A stretch of DNA of 64,000 nt from Flavobacteriales bacterium (GTDB lineage: Bacteria > Bacteroidota > Bacteroidia > Flavobacteriales_D > Sanyastnellaceae), in contig JADKIZ010000006.1 of the NCBI GenBank assembly GCA_016722445.1, positions 1 through 64,000 on the forward strand, read 5' to 3'. This document shows, in pieces, positions 27,538 to 36,195 of the stretch (position 1 is its first letter; every line of letters begins with the position of its first letter). Below the pieces are notes generated by a model. It was not told where the DNA came from. It searched no databases and saw only the letters and a program-made list of their open reading frames with translations. Both the position numbers and the translations under genes were made by a program.

Positions 27538-28402
27538 TCTGATATTGCTGCATTTTCTGGTTTTTATCTGGGGATTCACCGGAATTCTTGGTTACGAAAT
27601 CAGTCTTAGCCCCTTACCATTGGTGTGGTGGCGCGTCTTTATCGCATCCGCTGCGTTGTTGTTGTTTTCTGTCGTCATGCGAAAAAAGATCTCAGCCAGT
27701 CTACGTGATATGATTTATTTTTCCGGAGTAGGTATCATCATTGCCCTCCATTGGTTATGCTTTTTCGGCAGTATTAAAGAGTCTACCATTTCAGTTGCCC
27801 TCGTGGTGATCAGTACCACTGCGTTTTTTGTTTCTTTGATTTCACCATGGATAAGGCGGGAGAAATTTCATTATTATGAATTGTTCCTCGGTATTCTGGT
27901 TGTGTTAGGGCTTGCAGTGATTTTTAGATTCGAAAGTCAATACACGAAGGGGATCATTCTATCATTGTTATCTGCGCTTTTTGCCGCTACATTTTCAACC
28001 CTTAACTCATTGCTTATTGTAAAGCACACCGCCCTTAAAATCGCTTTCTGGGAAGTTCTTACTGCATGCCTCGCACTCACTGTTTTTCTTGCTTTCAGAG
28101 GTGATATGCCTGCAGTTATAACCAACATTGGCCTATATGATTTGATGTTGTTGTTGATTCTTGGGATTATTTGTACTGGTTTCGCTTTCGTTGCTGGTAT
28201 TGAAGTGATGAAAGTATTGTCGCCATTTACTTGCGCTCTTGCCATCAATTTAGAGCCCGTTTACACCATTCTGTTGGCACTCTTGTTCTATGGAGAAAAC
28301 GAATACATGAGTCCGCAGTTTTATTTGGGTGCGGTGATCATTCTTTCCACGTTGTTCATTGAAGCTTTTATGAAGCGAAAACAAATGGTGGAGCAGGCAT
28401 AA
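27515..28402 (+). CDS. EamA/DMT-family transporter
   Basis: 295 aa with about ten hydrophobic segments, arranged as two repeated EamA halves (first around LILLHFLVFIWGFTGILGYE, second around GIILSLLSALFAATFSTLNSLL), and the C-terminal ALAINLEPVYTILLALL, typical of drug/metabolite transporters. The substrate cannot be told. The start could be ATG at 27497 or 27515; both overlap the end of the DUF502 gene (23 or 41 bases), implying translational coupling. I chose the second because MKSRRAVNLILLHFL is a more usual beginning. Followed by a terminator-like hairpin. Confidence 0.87.
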   Translation: MKSRRAVNLILLHFLVFIWGFTGILGYEISLSPLPLVWWRVFIASAALLLFSVVMRKKISASLRDMIYFSGVGIIIALHWLCFFGSIKESTISVALVVISTTAFFVSLISPWIRREKFHYYELFLGILVVLGLAVIFRFESQYTKGIILSLLSALFAATFSTLNSLLIVKHTALKIAFWEVLTACLALTVFLAFRGDMPAVITNIGLYDLMLLLILGIICTGFAFVAGIEVMKVLSPFTCALAINLEPVYTILLALLFYGENEYMSPQFYLGAVIILSTLFIEAFMKRKQMVEQA

Positions 28403-28432
28403 AAAAACCGCCCCCTAAAGAGCGGCTTTTTC
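28403..28432. terminator. Probable intrinsic terminator
   Basis: CCGC (28408-28411) pairs with GCGG (28422-28425) around a ten-base loop; A-run on the left and CTTTTT on the right extend it. It lies between the rightward transporter gene and the leftward 48-aa gene. Confidence 0.55.
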
Positions 28433-28501
28433 AACCTTTCACCTATTTGAGCAACCGGTCTAAACGCATTGGTTATTGCAATTGAGCCGGATAACTTAGT
28501 A

Positions 28502-28648
28502 TTACTTGCCTCCTGTCATTTGAATCATCTGCATCTTCAGATCATTCAAACTAACGAGTTTTGCGAGATAGGCATTGACGTTACCGTGTTGCATGTTTTC
28601 AATCGCCTGTTGTTTCATCGCGAAATATTTGTTCTTGAGTTCGTTCAT
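28502..28648 (-). CDS. Small helical protein, 48 aa, function unknown
   Basis: A leftward gene from ATG at 28648 to TAA at 28502. The product begins MNELKNKYFAMKQQAIENMQ, continues HGNVNAYLAKLVSLNDLKM and ends QMIQMTGGK. It is amphipathic and helical with no signal peptide. The codon usage and residue composition look protein-like, the gene sits in a gap with no opposite-strand gene, and a terminator-like hairpin lies about 70 bases beyond the stop. From memory, similar short NKYFAMK-type proteins occur in Bacteroidota, but I can assign no function. An alternative ATG at residue 11 would make it shorter. Confidence 0.65.
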   Translation of the reverse strand: MNELKNKYFAMKQQAIENMQHGNVNAYLAKLVSLNDLKMQMIQMTGGK

Positions 28649-28693
28649 CGCTTTAGGTTTTTATTGTTGAATATTATTGTTTGATCAATTTGA

Positions 28694-28703
28694 TGTGATC
28701 ACA
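28694..28703. promoter_or_regulatory. Palindrome TGTGATCACA upstream of the 48-aa gene
   Basis: A perfect ten-base palindrome 45 bases before the small gene's start codon, within a wider imperfect one (TTTGATG... on the left, ...CAATTTCAA on the right). It could be a regulator site, but length and spacing match no consensus I know. Confidence 0.2.
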
Positions 28704-28769
28704 ATTTCAACCACCGTGCCAAAACCGAAAGGCACGCTGAACCGAGCCATGAACGGGCGTTTCAGAACC

Positions 28770-29357
28770 CTAGGACTGATAAAGTTGATGCTCCCGGATA
28801 TATTCAATCACTGCATCGGGAATTAAAAACCGGATGTCCAGACCTTTTTTGATATCTGCCCGAATGACCGTTGAGGATATTTCTATCCTTGGCGCTGACA
28901 ATGTGTGCACACGATAATCCGACCATCGTATAGGTGATTCATCGGAATCACTGTTGTGACGGGGATATAGAAACATGGGAAATTGCTCTAGAATCCATTC
29001 GTAGTCTTTCCATAAATGAAAGTTCGTTTTAATGTCTTCTCCCAGAACAATTGTAAATTGAAGGTCGGAATGTTTTGACCGCAGATGTCTTAGCGTGTTA
29101 GACGTGTATGAGGGTCGGCCTAGCCCAAATTCTACATCACACGCCACCATGTTATGCGAACCCCGTATAGCCGCATTGAGCATGTGCAAACGATCTTGCT
29201 CGGGGGCAAGTTCTTGTGGGTCTTTCAGGGGATTTTGCGGACTGATAACAAACCAAATCTCATCGACAAGCGAATGAGAAATCATGTGATTGGCAAGAAC
29301 TAGGTGACCGACATGCACCGGATTGAACGAACCAAAATAAAGTCCGACGTTTTTCAC
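28770..29357 (-). CDS. nadD: Nicotinate-nucleotide adenylyltransferase
   Basis: 195 aa. The nucleotidyltransferase signature GSFNPVHVGHLVLA (residues 9-22) contains the HxGH motif, and the C-terminal ISSTVIRADIKKGLDIRFLI carries the ISxTxxR motif, both expected for NadD. The enzyme adenylates nicotinate mononucleotide to form deamido-NAD in NAD biosynthesis. Its start codon overlaps the stop of gmk by four bases (ATGA), so the two genes are translationally coupled. Length and motif order are normal for the family. Confidence 0.95.
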   Translation of the reverse strand: MKNVGLYFGSFNPVHVGHLVLANHMISHSLVDEIWFVISPQNPLKDPQELAPEQDRLHMLNAAIRGSHNMVACDVEFGLGRPSYTSNTLRHLRSKHSDLQFTIVLGEDIKTNFHLWKDYEWILEQFPMFLYPRHNSDSDESPIRWSDYRVHTLSAPRIEISSTVIRADIKKGLDIRFLIPDAVIEYIREHQLYQS

Positions 29358-29926
29358 TTGTTCAGAAAATCTCTTACGTGTTGTTCAGCATGTATAAATG
29401 CGTCTTCCAGAATATCATTCACAATCACTACATCAAATCTTGGCTCATACGATAGTTCGTGCTGGGCTTTTTCAATGCGCATAGCAATCTTCTCTGCGGT
29501 TTCTGTGCTGCGATTACGGAGGCGAAAACGAAGGGCTTCAATACTTGGTGGTTTCACAAATACCGAAAGTGCACGGTCATCGAATATTTTCTTGAGGTTG
29601 AGGCCGCCCAGAACATCAAGGTCGAAAATTACATTTCTCCCATCAGCCCATATTTTTTCAATTTCCGATTTAAGTGTCCCATAGTATTGGCCTTGATAGA
29701 CCTCTTCCCATTCCAAAAACTCGCCGCTTCTGGCGCGCTTCAAAAAATCATCTACCTGGATGAAGTGATAATCCTTGCCGTCTGCTTCATGAATACGTTT
29801 ACTCCTTGTTGTGGCTGAAACGGAAAAAGACAGCTTCAAATCGGGCACAGACAGCAGGTGATGAACGATGGTTGTTTTACCCGCACCACTTGGAGCTGAA
29901 AAAATGATGGCCTTGCCCTGACTCAT
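29354..29926 (-). CDS. gmk: Guanylate kinase
   Basis: 190 aa from ATG at 29926. The P-loop FSAPSGAGKTTIVHHLL lies at residues ~9-25, followed by SATTRSKRIHEADGKDYHF (GMP-binding loop) and EFLEWEEVYQGQYYGT, all typical of Gmk, which phosphorylates GMP to GDP. A start at 29938 would overlap a GATATTTG sequence (29936-29943, one mismatch from the -7 consensus), so the second Met is preferred. It is 64 bases downstream of the yicC gene and overlaps nadD by four bases; yicC next to gmk is a widely conserved arrangement. Confidence 0.95.
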   Translation of the reverse strand: MSQGKAIIFSAPSGAGKTTIVHHLLSVPDLKLSFSVSATTRSKRIHEADGKDYHFIQVDDFLKRARSGEFLEWEEVYQGQYYGTLKSEIEKIWADGRNVIFDLDVLGGLNLKKIFDDRALSVFVKPPSIEALRFRLRNRSTETAEKIAMRIEKAQHELSYEPRFDVVIVNDILEDAFIHAEQHVRDFLNK

Positions 29927-29990
29927 AGAAGGCGACAAATATCGGAAGAATAAGGTTTCTGTTGAACGACTTTCTAACGCCTATTCTCAG

Positions 29991-30860
29991 TTAAAGCACG
30001 TTGTTGATTTGCTCCTTGATTTTTTCCAACTCATCTTTCATTTTCACCACAAGGCGTTGCATCTCTGCGTCATTGGCCTTGCTGCCAATCGTGTTGATTT
30101 CACGGCCAATTTCCTGCGATATGAATCCGAGTTTTTTACCCTGTGATTCACCCCCCAATTCATCATCGAAATGAGCGCAATTGGTTTCTAAACGCTGATG
30201 CTCTTCGCTGATGTCCAAACGCTCCAAATAATAGATCAACTCTTGTTCGAAACGATTCGGATCAATTTTATCAATAGGAATTAATTCTTCCAGACTGTTA
30301 CGGAGTTTTTCTCTGATTTTTTCATTGCGATTTTTGATCGGCTCACTCAGATCATTGCGATGCGACAAGATGAGCTGAATGCGCATGCGAAAATCATCAC
30401 GAAGTTTTTCTCCCTCTATCCTGCGATATGAGTCGAAACGATGATACGCATCTTTGATGAGTGCCATCAAACTATTCCACTCCTCTTCATCCAACTCGGT
30501 TGATTCTGGCTTGAGCAAATCCGGAATGCGGATCAGTGCGTTCAAAAAATCACCACCCTCCATGCCTACCTGATCAGCCACTTCTTTGAGATCCTGATAG
30601 TATGCAGCCATAAGTGGTTTGTTGAAAGACATGCGTTTTTCTGCCTCTAGGCTTTCATAATAGATCAGAAAGTCAGCTTTGCCACGCTGTATATTTTCGC
30701 TCAACCACGACCGAAGCTCTAACTCTTTTTCACGATATGTGCTTGGTATTCGCATATTCAGATCCAGCTGTTTGCTGTTGAGCGATCGAAGCTCTATCGT
30801 GAATTTTTTATTACCAATGGTGCCTTCGGTCTTTCCGAAGCCTGTCATGGATCTTAGCAT
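29991..30860 (-). CDS. yicC: YicC/YloC family endoribonuclease
   Basis: 289 aa, the usual length. N-terminal MLRSMTGFGKTEG and LRSLNSKQLDLNMRIP are diagnostic of the YicC family, as is the C-terminal half with FISQEIGREINTIGSKAND. E. coli YicC was shown to act in RNA turnover (RhyB small RNA) as an endoribonuclease; here the role is by homology only. It is preceded 19 bases upstream by the carboxylase gene and followed after 64 bases by gmk, all leftward, so one transcription unit carboxylase-yicC-gmk-nadD is plausible. Confidence 0.9.
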   Translation of the reverse strand: MLRSMTGFGKTEGTIGNKKFTIELRSLNSKQLDLNMRIPSTYREKELELRSWLSENIQRGKADFLIYYESLEAEKRMSFNKPLMAAYYQDLKEVADQVGMEGGDFLNALIRIPDLLKPESTELDEEEWNSLMALIKDAYHRFDSYRRIEGEKLRDDFRMRIQLILSHRNDLSEPIKNRNEKIREKLRNSLEELIPIDKIDPNRFEQELIYYLERLDISEEHQRLETNCAHFDDELGGESQGKKLGFISQEIGREINTIGSKANDAEMQRLVVKMKDELEKIKEQINNVL

Positions 30861-30879
30861 GGTTGAGTATTATAGGGTT

Positions 30880-32421
30880 TTATAGTGGCATATTGCTGTG
30901 CTTCTTCTTCGGCATGCTGTCGACTTTGTTCTCGAGCATGGCAAAAGCACGAATGAGTTTTTCTCTGGTTTGAGAAGGTAATATCACTTCATCTATATAT
31001 CCGCGCTCGGCTGCGCTGTAAGGATTGGCAAACAATTCTGCATACTCGGCCTCTTTTTCTTTCCATTTTGATTCTGGATTCGCGGATTCAGATATCTCTT
31101 TTTTGAAGATGATTTCTGCTGCTCCTTTGGCTCCCATTACAGCAATTTCTGCAGTTGGCCAAGCATAGTTCATGTCTGCGCCAATGTGTTTGGAATTCAT
31201 CACGTCGTATGCACCGCCATATGCTTTTCTGGTGATTACGGTTACACGTGGAACCGTTGCTTCACTGAATGCATAAAGAAGTTTGGCTCCATTCGAAATA
31301 ATGCCATTCCACTCTTGATCGGTGCCTGGAAGAAATCCCGGCACATCTTCGAACACCAACAATGGAATATTGAATGCGTCGCAAAAACGAACAAAACGCG
31401 CACCTTTTGAGGATGATTTAATGTCCAATACACCCGCGAGATATGCTGGCTGATTGGCAACAATACCAATACTTCTGCCGGCGATTCTCGCAAATCCTGT
31501 AATGATATTTTCTGCGTAATCTTTATGAACCTCAAACCACGAAGACTCATCAATGACACGTGTAATGACATCGTGCATGTCATAAGGTTGATTTGGATTG
31601 GCTGGTATGATTTGATCTAATTCTGATCTTGTTTCATTGGAGACTTCGTAGGAAAGTTTTGGCGCTTCTTCCTCACAATTCTGCGGCATATAGCTGAGAA
31701 GTGTGCGAATTTTCTTCAAACAATCGATGTCATTTTCTGCAGTGAAATGTGTTACACCGCTTTTCGTCGAATGGGTAGAAGCTCCTCCAAGTTCTTCACT
31801 GGAAACCTCTTCATGTGTCACGGTTTTTACAACATTAGGACCCGTTACAAACATGTAGCTGGTGTTTTCTACCATCATGATAAAATCTGTCAGCGCGGGT
31901 GAATAAACAGCTCCGCCTGCACATGGCCCCATGATGGCGCTGATTTGCGGCACAACACCACTCGCCTGCACATTGCGGTAGAAAATATCTGCATATGCTC
32001 CAAGTGATACAACACCCTCTTGAATTCTGGCGCCACCACTATCATTCAACCCAATCACGGGAGCTCCGTTTTTCATGGCCAAATCCATGACGCGACAAAT
32101 TTTTTCAGCGTGCGCTTCGGCAAGCGAACCGCCAAGCACCGTGAAGTCTTGTGAAAACACATAGACCAAACGCCCGTTGATTTTGCCGTATCCTGTTACT
32201 ACACCATCACCAAGATAAATTTCTTTATCCAAACCGAAATTGGTGGAACGATGGGTAACCATCATTCCCAGTTCTTCAAATGAATTTTCATCAAGGAGAA
32301 AATGAATTCTCTCACGCGCAGTAAGTTTTCCTTTTTTGTGTTGTGCGTCAATGCGCTTTTGACCTCCGCCAAGTTGAGCCTCGGCTGTTTTTTTCTGAAG
32401 TGTGGCAACTCTGTCTTGCAT
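30880..32421 (-). CDS. Acyl-CoA carboxylase beta subunit (propionyl-CoA carboxylase type)
   Basis: 513 aa from ATG at 32421. It belongs to the biotin-dependent carboxyltransferase family (PccB/AccD5): RERIHFLLDENSFEELG near the N-terminus, GGSLAEAHAEKI, LNDSGGARIQEG and the second half with PAYLAGVLDIKSSSKGARF, LVFEDVPGFLPGTDQEW, KAYGGAYDVM and AYAWPTAEIAVMG-like sequence. It transfers CO2 from carboxybiotin to an acyl-CoA, probably propionyl-CoA giving methylmalonyl-CoA. The alpha/biotin-carrier subunit is not in the window. A TTG at 32443-32445 in frame overlaps a TACCTTTG promoter element, so the ATG is favoured. The stop of the cyclase gene lies only two bases upstream. Confidence 0.92.
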   Translation of the reverse strand: MQDRVATLQKKTAEAQLGGGQKRIDAQHKKGKLTARERIHFLLDENSFEELGMMVTHRSTNFGLDKEIYLGDGVVTGYGKINGRLVYVFSQDFTVLGGSLAEAHAEKICRVMDLAMKNGAPVIGLNDSGGARIQEGVVSLGAYADIFYRNVQASGVVPQISAIMGPCAGGAVYSPALTDFIMMVENTSYMFVTGPNVVKTVTHEEVSSEELGGASTHSTKSGVTHFTAENDIDCLKKIRTLLSYMPQNCEEEAPKLSYEVSNETRSELDQIIPANPNQPYDMHDVITRVIDESSWFEVHKDYAENIITGFARIAGRSIGIVANQPAYLAGVLDIKSSSKGARFVRFCDAFNIPLLVFEDVPGFLPGTDQEWNGIISNGAKLLYAFSEATVPRVTVITRKAYGGAYDVMNSKHIGADMNYAWPTAEIAVMGAKGAAEIIFKKEISESANPESKWKEKEAEYAELFANPYSAAERGYIDEVILPSQTREKLIRAFAMLENKVDSMPKKKHSNMPL

Positions 32422-32423
32422 AT

Positions 32424-34427
32424 TCACGGATTGGTTGGCGGCCAAAGGTAGAACATCAGAAGGTCTTCAGCTATTGGCTTCTGCCTTTTGAACAAAATAC
32501 ATTTCGAGCTGGCCTTTGTTTTCGCTGCAACAAACCCCCTTGCGATGAATTCAAATTCAGGATTGTCAGCGACCAAACGATAGGTATCCGCCGATATATT
32601 CAATTTTCCAGGTTCACTTGCGCTTTCAACACGCGATGCCGTATTAACGGTGTCTCCCCAAATGTCATACTGGATTTTATGCAAACCAACGACGCCGGCA
32701 ATCAATGGCCCGCTATGCAGACCTGCCCGCATCCGCAGACCGGGTTTATTCAATTCGCAGAGTTCACGATACCTGTTCTCAATGAATGCCAGCATTTCTA
32801 ATGCAGCCAACACTGCATCTTTTGCTTGAGCGGTATTTCCGTCAGGTAATCCCGCAACCGCCATGTAAGAATCACCAATGGTTTTTATTTTTTCAAGACC
32901 ATGATGTTGGATGATGCGGTCAAATTCCTGAAAACAATGATCCACTTCTTGAATCAATTCTGTTGCGGAAATTTTTTCTGCGAGAGCTGTGAATGCGCAA
33001 AAATCTGTGAAAAGAACCGTGGCATTCTCGAAATGTCGGGCGCTTGATTTACCATGTTGTTTCAATTCCTGTGCAACAGAAAATGGTAAAATATTAAGGA
33101 GCAAATTTTCTGAACGCTCTCTTTCTTGTTGAATGATTTTTCTTGTCTTCACTGCGAACCGAAGCCTGCTCGCTAGCACCCCAGCGGTGATCAGGATAAA
33201 AACCGCGAGCGCAATGAACCAATTGCGTTCGTTTTTTTTATGACCAAGTTCTGCCTGATGTTCAAATGCGGTGCGGAGTTTTTCTTCTTCACGATCCAAA
33301 CTATCCGAAAGCTGCTTCATTTCATACTCATGTCGAATGGATAATTTCAACACTTCATCCACGCTCTCAAGAAGCATCAAGCTATCTGCCTTGATGGATG
33401 CTAATTCATGAAAGTATAGGGCATTGCGATAGTCGCCGGTTTCTTTGTACAAACGATGCAAACATTCACAAGCAGACTGACTATTTTCAAGATCACTCAT
33501 CTTCTCTGAAATATCAAAAGATTCAGAACAGCTTTTTTTAGCCGCAGGATATTGATGCAGTGTCAGATATATGATTCCTTTTTTGTGAAGTGCAAAGGCG
33601 GCTAAACCGCGACTTCCAACCTGTTCACTCAAGTGAAGGCATACGTCATAATATTCGAGCGCAGTAACATACTCCCCCTGATTCGAACGCAATTCAGCAA
33701 GATCAGAATAGACATCTCCAAGGTTCCATAAATCACCCTCAATCTTTAATTGCTCGATGGCTTCAAGGTAATATTTTTCTGCTTTAATGTCCTCGCCTTT
33801 CTCGTGGTAAATATTTCCAATATTGATAATCAACAACCCCAAATTACTTCCGGATGTTTTTTTCAATTCCAAGGCTTGTTCATAGGTCTTTAAAGCTGAA
33901 TCAAAATCACCGGTTTGTTCCTGAAGCATGCCAATGTTATTCAAAGCGGTTGCTTGTCCTGTTGGGTGATGCGCTTTCAGATATGCGTCGTGTGCTAATC
34001 TGAAATGTAGTAGCGCTTCCGGATAATTGTTTTGTTGGAAAAGCAACGACCCATAATTGTTTTGAACTGATGCCATGATCATCAAATCACCGGATGCTTC
34101 TGCCAAAGCAATGGATTCTTTCAGCAAAATACCGGATTGTACATAGTCCCCTTTGACTTGATAAATGGAACCCTGTAAGTTTTTCGTTTTGCTTTGGAAA
34201 CGCTTGTTGTCGGCTTGAGCAGCAATGCTCCACGCGGCTTCCGAATATGACCATGCAGTATCTGTATTGACTTTTACATAATCCCAGGCCAAATTGTACA
34301 CAATGTTGAATCGAACGCTATCGGCCAGTGACGGATTTTGCCAATCTTGCGGACGTTGTTCTTCTGATTGGGACCAGTTGACAATGACGCACGACATCAA
34401 TAAACAGATCAAAAGACAGGTTCTCAT
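32424..34427 (-). CDS. TPR-containing class III adenylate cyclase
   Basis: 667 aa. A signal peptide-like start (CLLICLLMSCVIVNWSQ) is followed by about eight TPR repeats (residues ~30-330), a coiled stretch, a membrane helix (NWFIALAVFILITAGVLASRL, ~390-410) and a cytoplasmic cyclase domain. Both metal-binding Asp are visible (VLFTDFCAFT and IKTIGDSYMA), the base-recognition Lys is in EKIKTIG and the Asp in WGDTVNTASR; this Lys/Asp pair indicates ATP rather than GTP. It should be a membrane-bound adenylate cyclase with periplasmic TPR sensor. No cAMP receptor gene is in the window. Two bases separate its stop from the carboxylase start. Confidence 0.92.
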   Translation of the reverse strand: MRTCLLICLLMSCVIVNWSQSEEQRPQDWQNPSLADSVRFNIVYNLAWDYVKVNTDTAWSYSEAAWSIAAQADNKRFQSKTKNLQGSIYQVKGDYVQSGILLKESIALAEASGDLMIMASVQNNYGSLLFQQNNYPEALLHFRLAHDAYLKAHHPTGQATALNNIGMLQEQTGDFDSALKTYEQALELKKTSGSNLGLLIINIGNIYHEKGEDIKAEKYYLEAIEQLKIEGDLWNLGDVYSDLAELRSNQGEYVTALEYYDVCLHLSEQVGSRGLAAFALHKKGIIYLTLHQYPAAKKSCSESFDISEKMSDLENSQSACECLHRLYKETGDYRNALYFHELASIKADSLMLLESVDEVLKLSIRHEYEMKQLSDSLDREEEKLRTAFEHQAELGHKKNERNWFIALAVFILITAGVLASRLRFAVKTRKIIQQERERSENLLLNILPFSVAQELKQHGKSSARHFENATVLFTDFCAFTALAEKISATELIQEVDHCFQEFDRIIQHHGLEKIKTIGDSYMAVAGLPDGNTAQAKDAVLAALEMLAFIENRYRELCELNKPGLRMRAGLHSGPLIAGVVGLHKIQYDIWGDTVNTASRVESASEPGKLNISADTYRLVADNPEFEFIARGFVAAKTKASSKCILFKRQKPIAEDLLMFYLWPPTNP
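32443..32450 (-). promoter_or_regulatory. Bacteroidota-type -7 element (TACCTTTG) for the carboxylase operon
   Basis: An exact TAnnTTTG match on the minus strand, 21 bases upstream of the carboxylase ATG and inside the last codons of the cyclase gene. It suggests the carboxylase can be transcribed independently of the cyclase. Confidence 0.45.
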
Positions 34428-34482
34428 GTTTGCGAGACCAAAGTAACGAAGTATTGAAAATTATTCGGCGTGTACTTTCGAA

Positions 34483-36195
34483 TTAAAACCCACCTGGAAT
34501 AGCCTGAATGAGCTTTTGGGTGTATTCGTTCTGAGGATGGAAAAAGACCTCGCGTGCTGTACCAAACTCTACTATTTTTCCACGTTGCATCACCATAATT
34601 CTATCGCTCATGTAATAAACGACATTGAGGTCATGAGAAATGAATAGATAGGTCAAACCAAAATCTCGTTTCAAGTCGTTGAGCAAATTCAGCACTTGCG
34701 CTTGAACAGAAACATCTAAAGCACTCACACTTTCATCACAGATGATGAATGAGGGTTCACAAGCAAGTGCACGTGCAATAACGATTCGTTGTCGCTGCCC
34801 ACCGCTGAATTCATGAGGATATCTGTGAAAATGTTCTGCCTTAAGTCCTACACGCTCTAAAAGCTCAATGGCTTTGGATTTTCTTTTGATGTCACTTTCG
34901 TGTAAACCAAATACAGCCATTGGTTCTGTAATGGCAAATCCAATGGTGTGTTTAGGATTAAGCGCGGAGTATGGATCCTGAAATACAATCTGAATTTCTT
35001 TTCTAAGTGAAGAAGGCAGTCGAGTGTTTTTAGCAGGGATGTCATATTCTCGGCCATGAAAACGATACTGAATTTGTCCATGGGTTGGCTCAATGAGCCC
35101 CAACAACATTCTGCTCAAAGTTGTTTTGCCGCATCCGCTTTCACCAACAAGACCAATCGTCTCACCTTTCTGGACGTCAAATGTTACCGCATCAACCGCA
35201 GCCTTCGTTTTTCCTTTAGCAAATAAACCCCGATTGATCTGATAGGTTTTTGTGAGTTCGCGCACCGTCAAAACTTTTTCATCAGGCAGGAAGTCTGGTG
35301 TTTGTTTTTTATTGCCAGAGGATTCTGGTTGAATGTTTTCTTCTTTTAGCGTGGGTAGCGGTTGATCCTTGTGTTTGGGAGAGGGTTTGCATGCCAGAAG
35401 TCCTTGCGTATAGACATGTTTTGGGTGATACAATACTTCATTGGCAGATCCTGATTCAACCACCTCACCTCTGCGCATCACGACAATATCATCGGCAATT
35501 TCTTTTACCACCCCAAGGTCATGCGTAATAAATATCATCGCCATTCCATGCTTTTGCTGCAGTGTTTTGAGCAACAGAAGTATTTCCTTTTGAACGGTCA
35601 CATCGAGTGCTGTGGTAGGCTCATCAGCGATGAGAACATGAGGCTCACAAGAAATGGCTATAGCGATCATGACGCGCTGCCTCTGACCTCCGCTCAGTTC
35701 AAATGGAAATTTATCAGGAATAATCTCAGGATCTGGAAGTAGCACTTCGCGGAAGAGTTCTACACATCTTTGTCGCGCTTCTGTTTTACTCATTCCTTTG
35801 TGTTGTCTGAGCATTTCGGTGATCTGATCCCCACATGTCATAACAGGATTCAAGGACGTCATCGGTTCCTGAAAGATCATTGCAATCCCAGTTCCACGAA
35901 TGGTTTGGAAGATTGAATCACCAGGTTGAAATACACTTTTTCCTTCTCCATTTTCACCAATCAACTCTTTGCTCAAGGAGATGTTCCCGGCATCGAAAAT
36001 TGCAGCGCGTTTGTCCAGAAGCCCCATCAAACACAGTGACGAAACGGTTTTACCACTTCCGGATTCGCCCACAATGGCTAGGGTTTTGCCGTGCTTAAGG
36101 CTAATGTTGACTTCACTTACTGCTTTGACAATGTCGTCGCCGGAACGGAAAGAAATTCCGAGCGAATGCGTTTCTATGGCATAATCAGTAATCAT
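34483..36195 (-). CDS. ABC transporter protein with two ATPase domains (oligopeptide/nickel type)
   Basis: 570 aa: two fused nucleotide-binding domains of the Opp/Dpp class. Walker A motifs are GESGSGKT (residues ~43-50) and GESGCGKT (~345), with signatures LSGGQRQRVMIAIA and FSGGQRQRIVIARA, and Walker B LIADEPTTALDVT and IICDESVSALDVS. Each half ends with an oligopeptide-type tail (HPKHVYTQGLL, HPQNEYTQKLI). This layout matches YejF-like fused ATPases that drive peptide or microcin import through separate permeases. No permease or binding protein is nearby. Its start overlaps the stop of the upstream small protein gene by four bases. Confidence 0.93.
   Translation of the reverse strand: MITDYAIETHSLGISFRSGDDIVKAVSEVNISLKHGKTLAIVGESGSGKTVSSLCLMGLLDKRAAIFDAGNISLSKELIGENGEGKSVFQPGDSIFQTIRGTGIAMIFQEPMTSLNPVMTCGDQITEMLRQHKGMSKTEARQRCVELFREVLLPDPEIIPDKFPFELSGGQRQRVMIAIAISCEPHVLIADEPTTALDVTVQKEILLLLKTLQQKHGMAMIFITHDLGVVKEIADDIVVMRRGEVVESGSANEVLYHPKHVYTQGLLACKPSPKHKDQPLPTLKEENIQPESSGNKKQTPDFLPDEKVLTVRELTKTYQINRGLFAKGKTKAAVDAVTFDVQKGETIGLVGESGCGKTTLSRMLLGLIEPTHGQIQYRFHGREYDIPAKNTRLPSSLRKEIQIVFQDPYSALNPKHTIGFAITEPMAVFGLHESDIKRKSKAIELLERVGLKAEHFHRYPHEFSGGQRQRIVIARALACEPSFIICDESVSALDVSVQAQVLNLLNDLKRDFGLTYLFISHDLNVVYYMSDRIMVMQRGKIVEFGTAREVFFHPQNEYTQKLIQAIPGGF

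Noticed and set aside
32343..32801. 152-codon rightward frame across the carboxylase/cyclase junction
   Set aside because: Antisense to two well-supported genes; composition (Cys, Arg, Phe) is that of a shadow.
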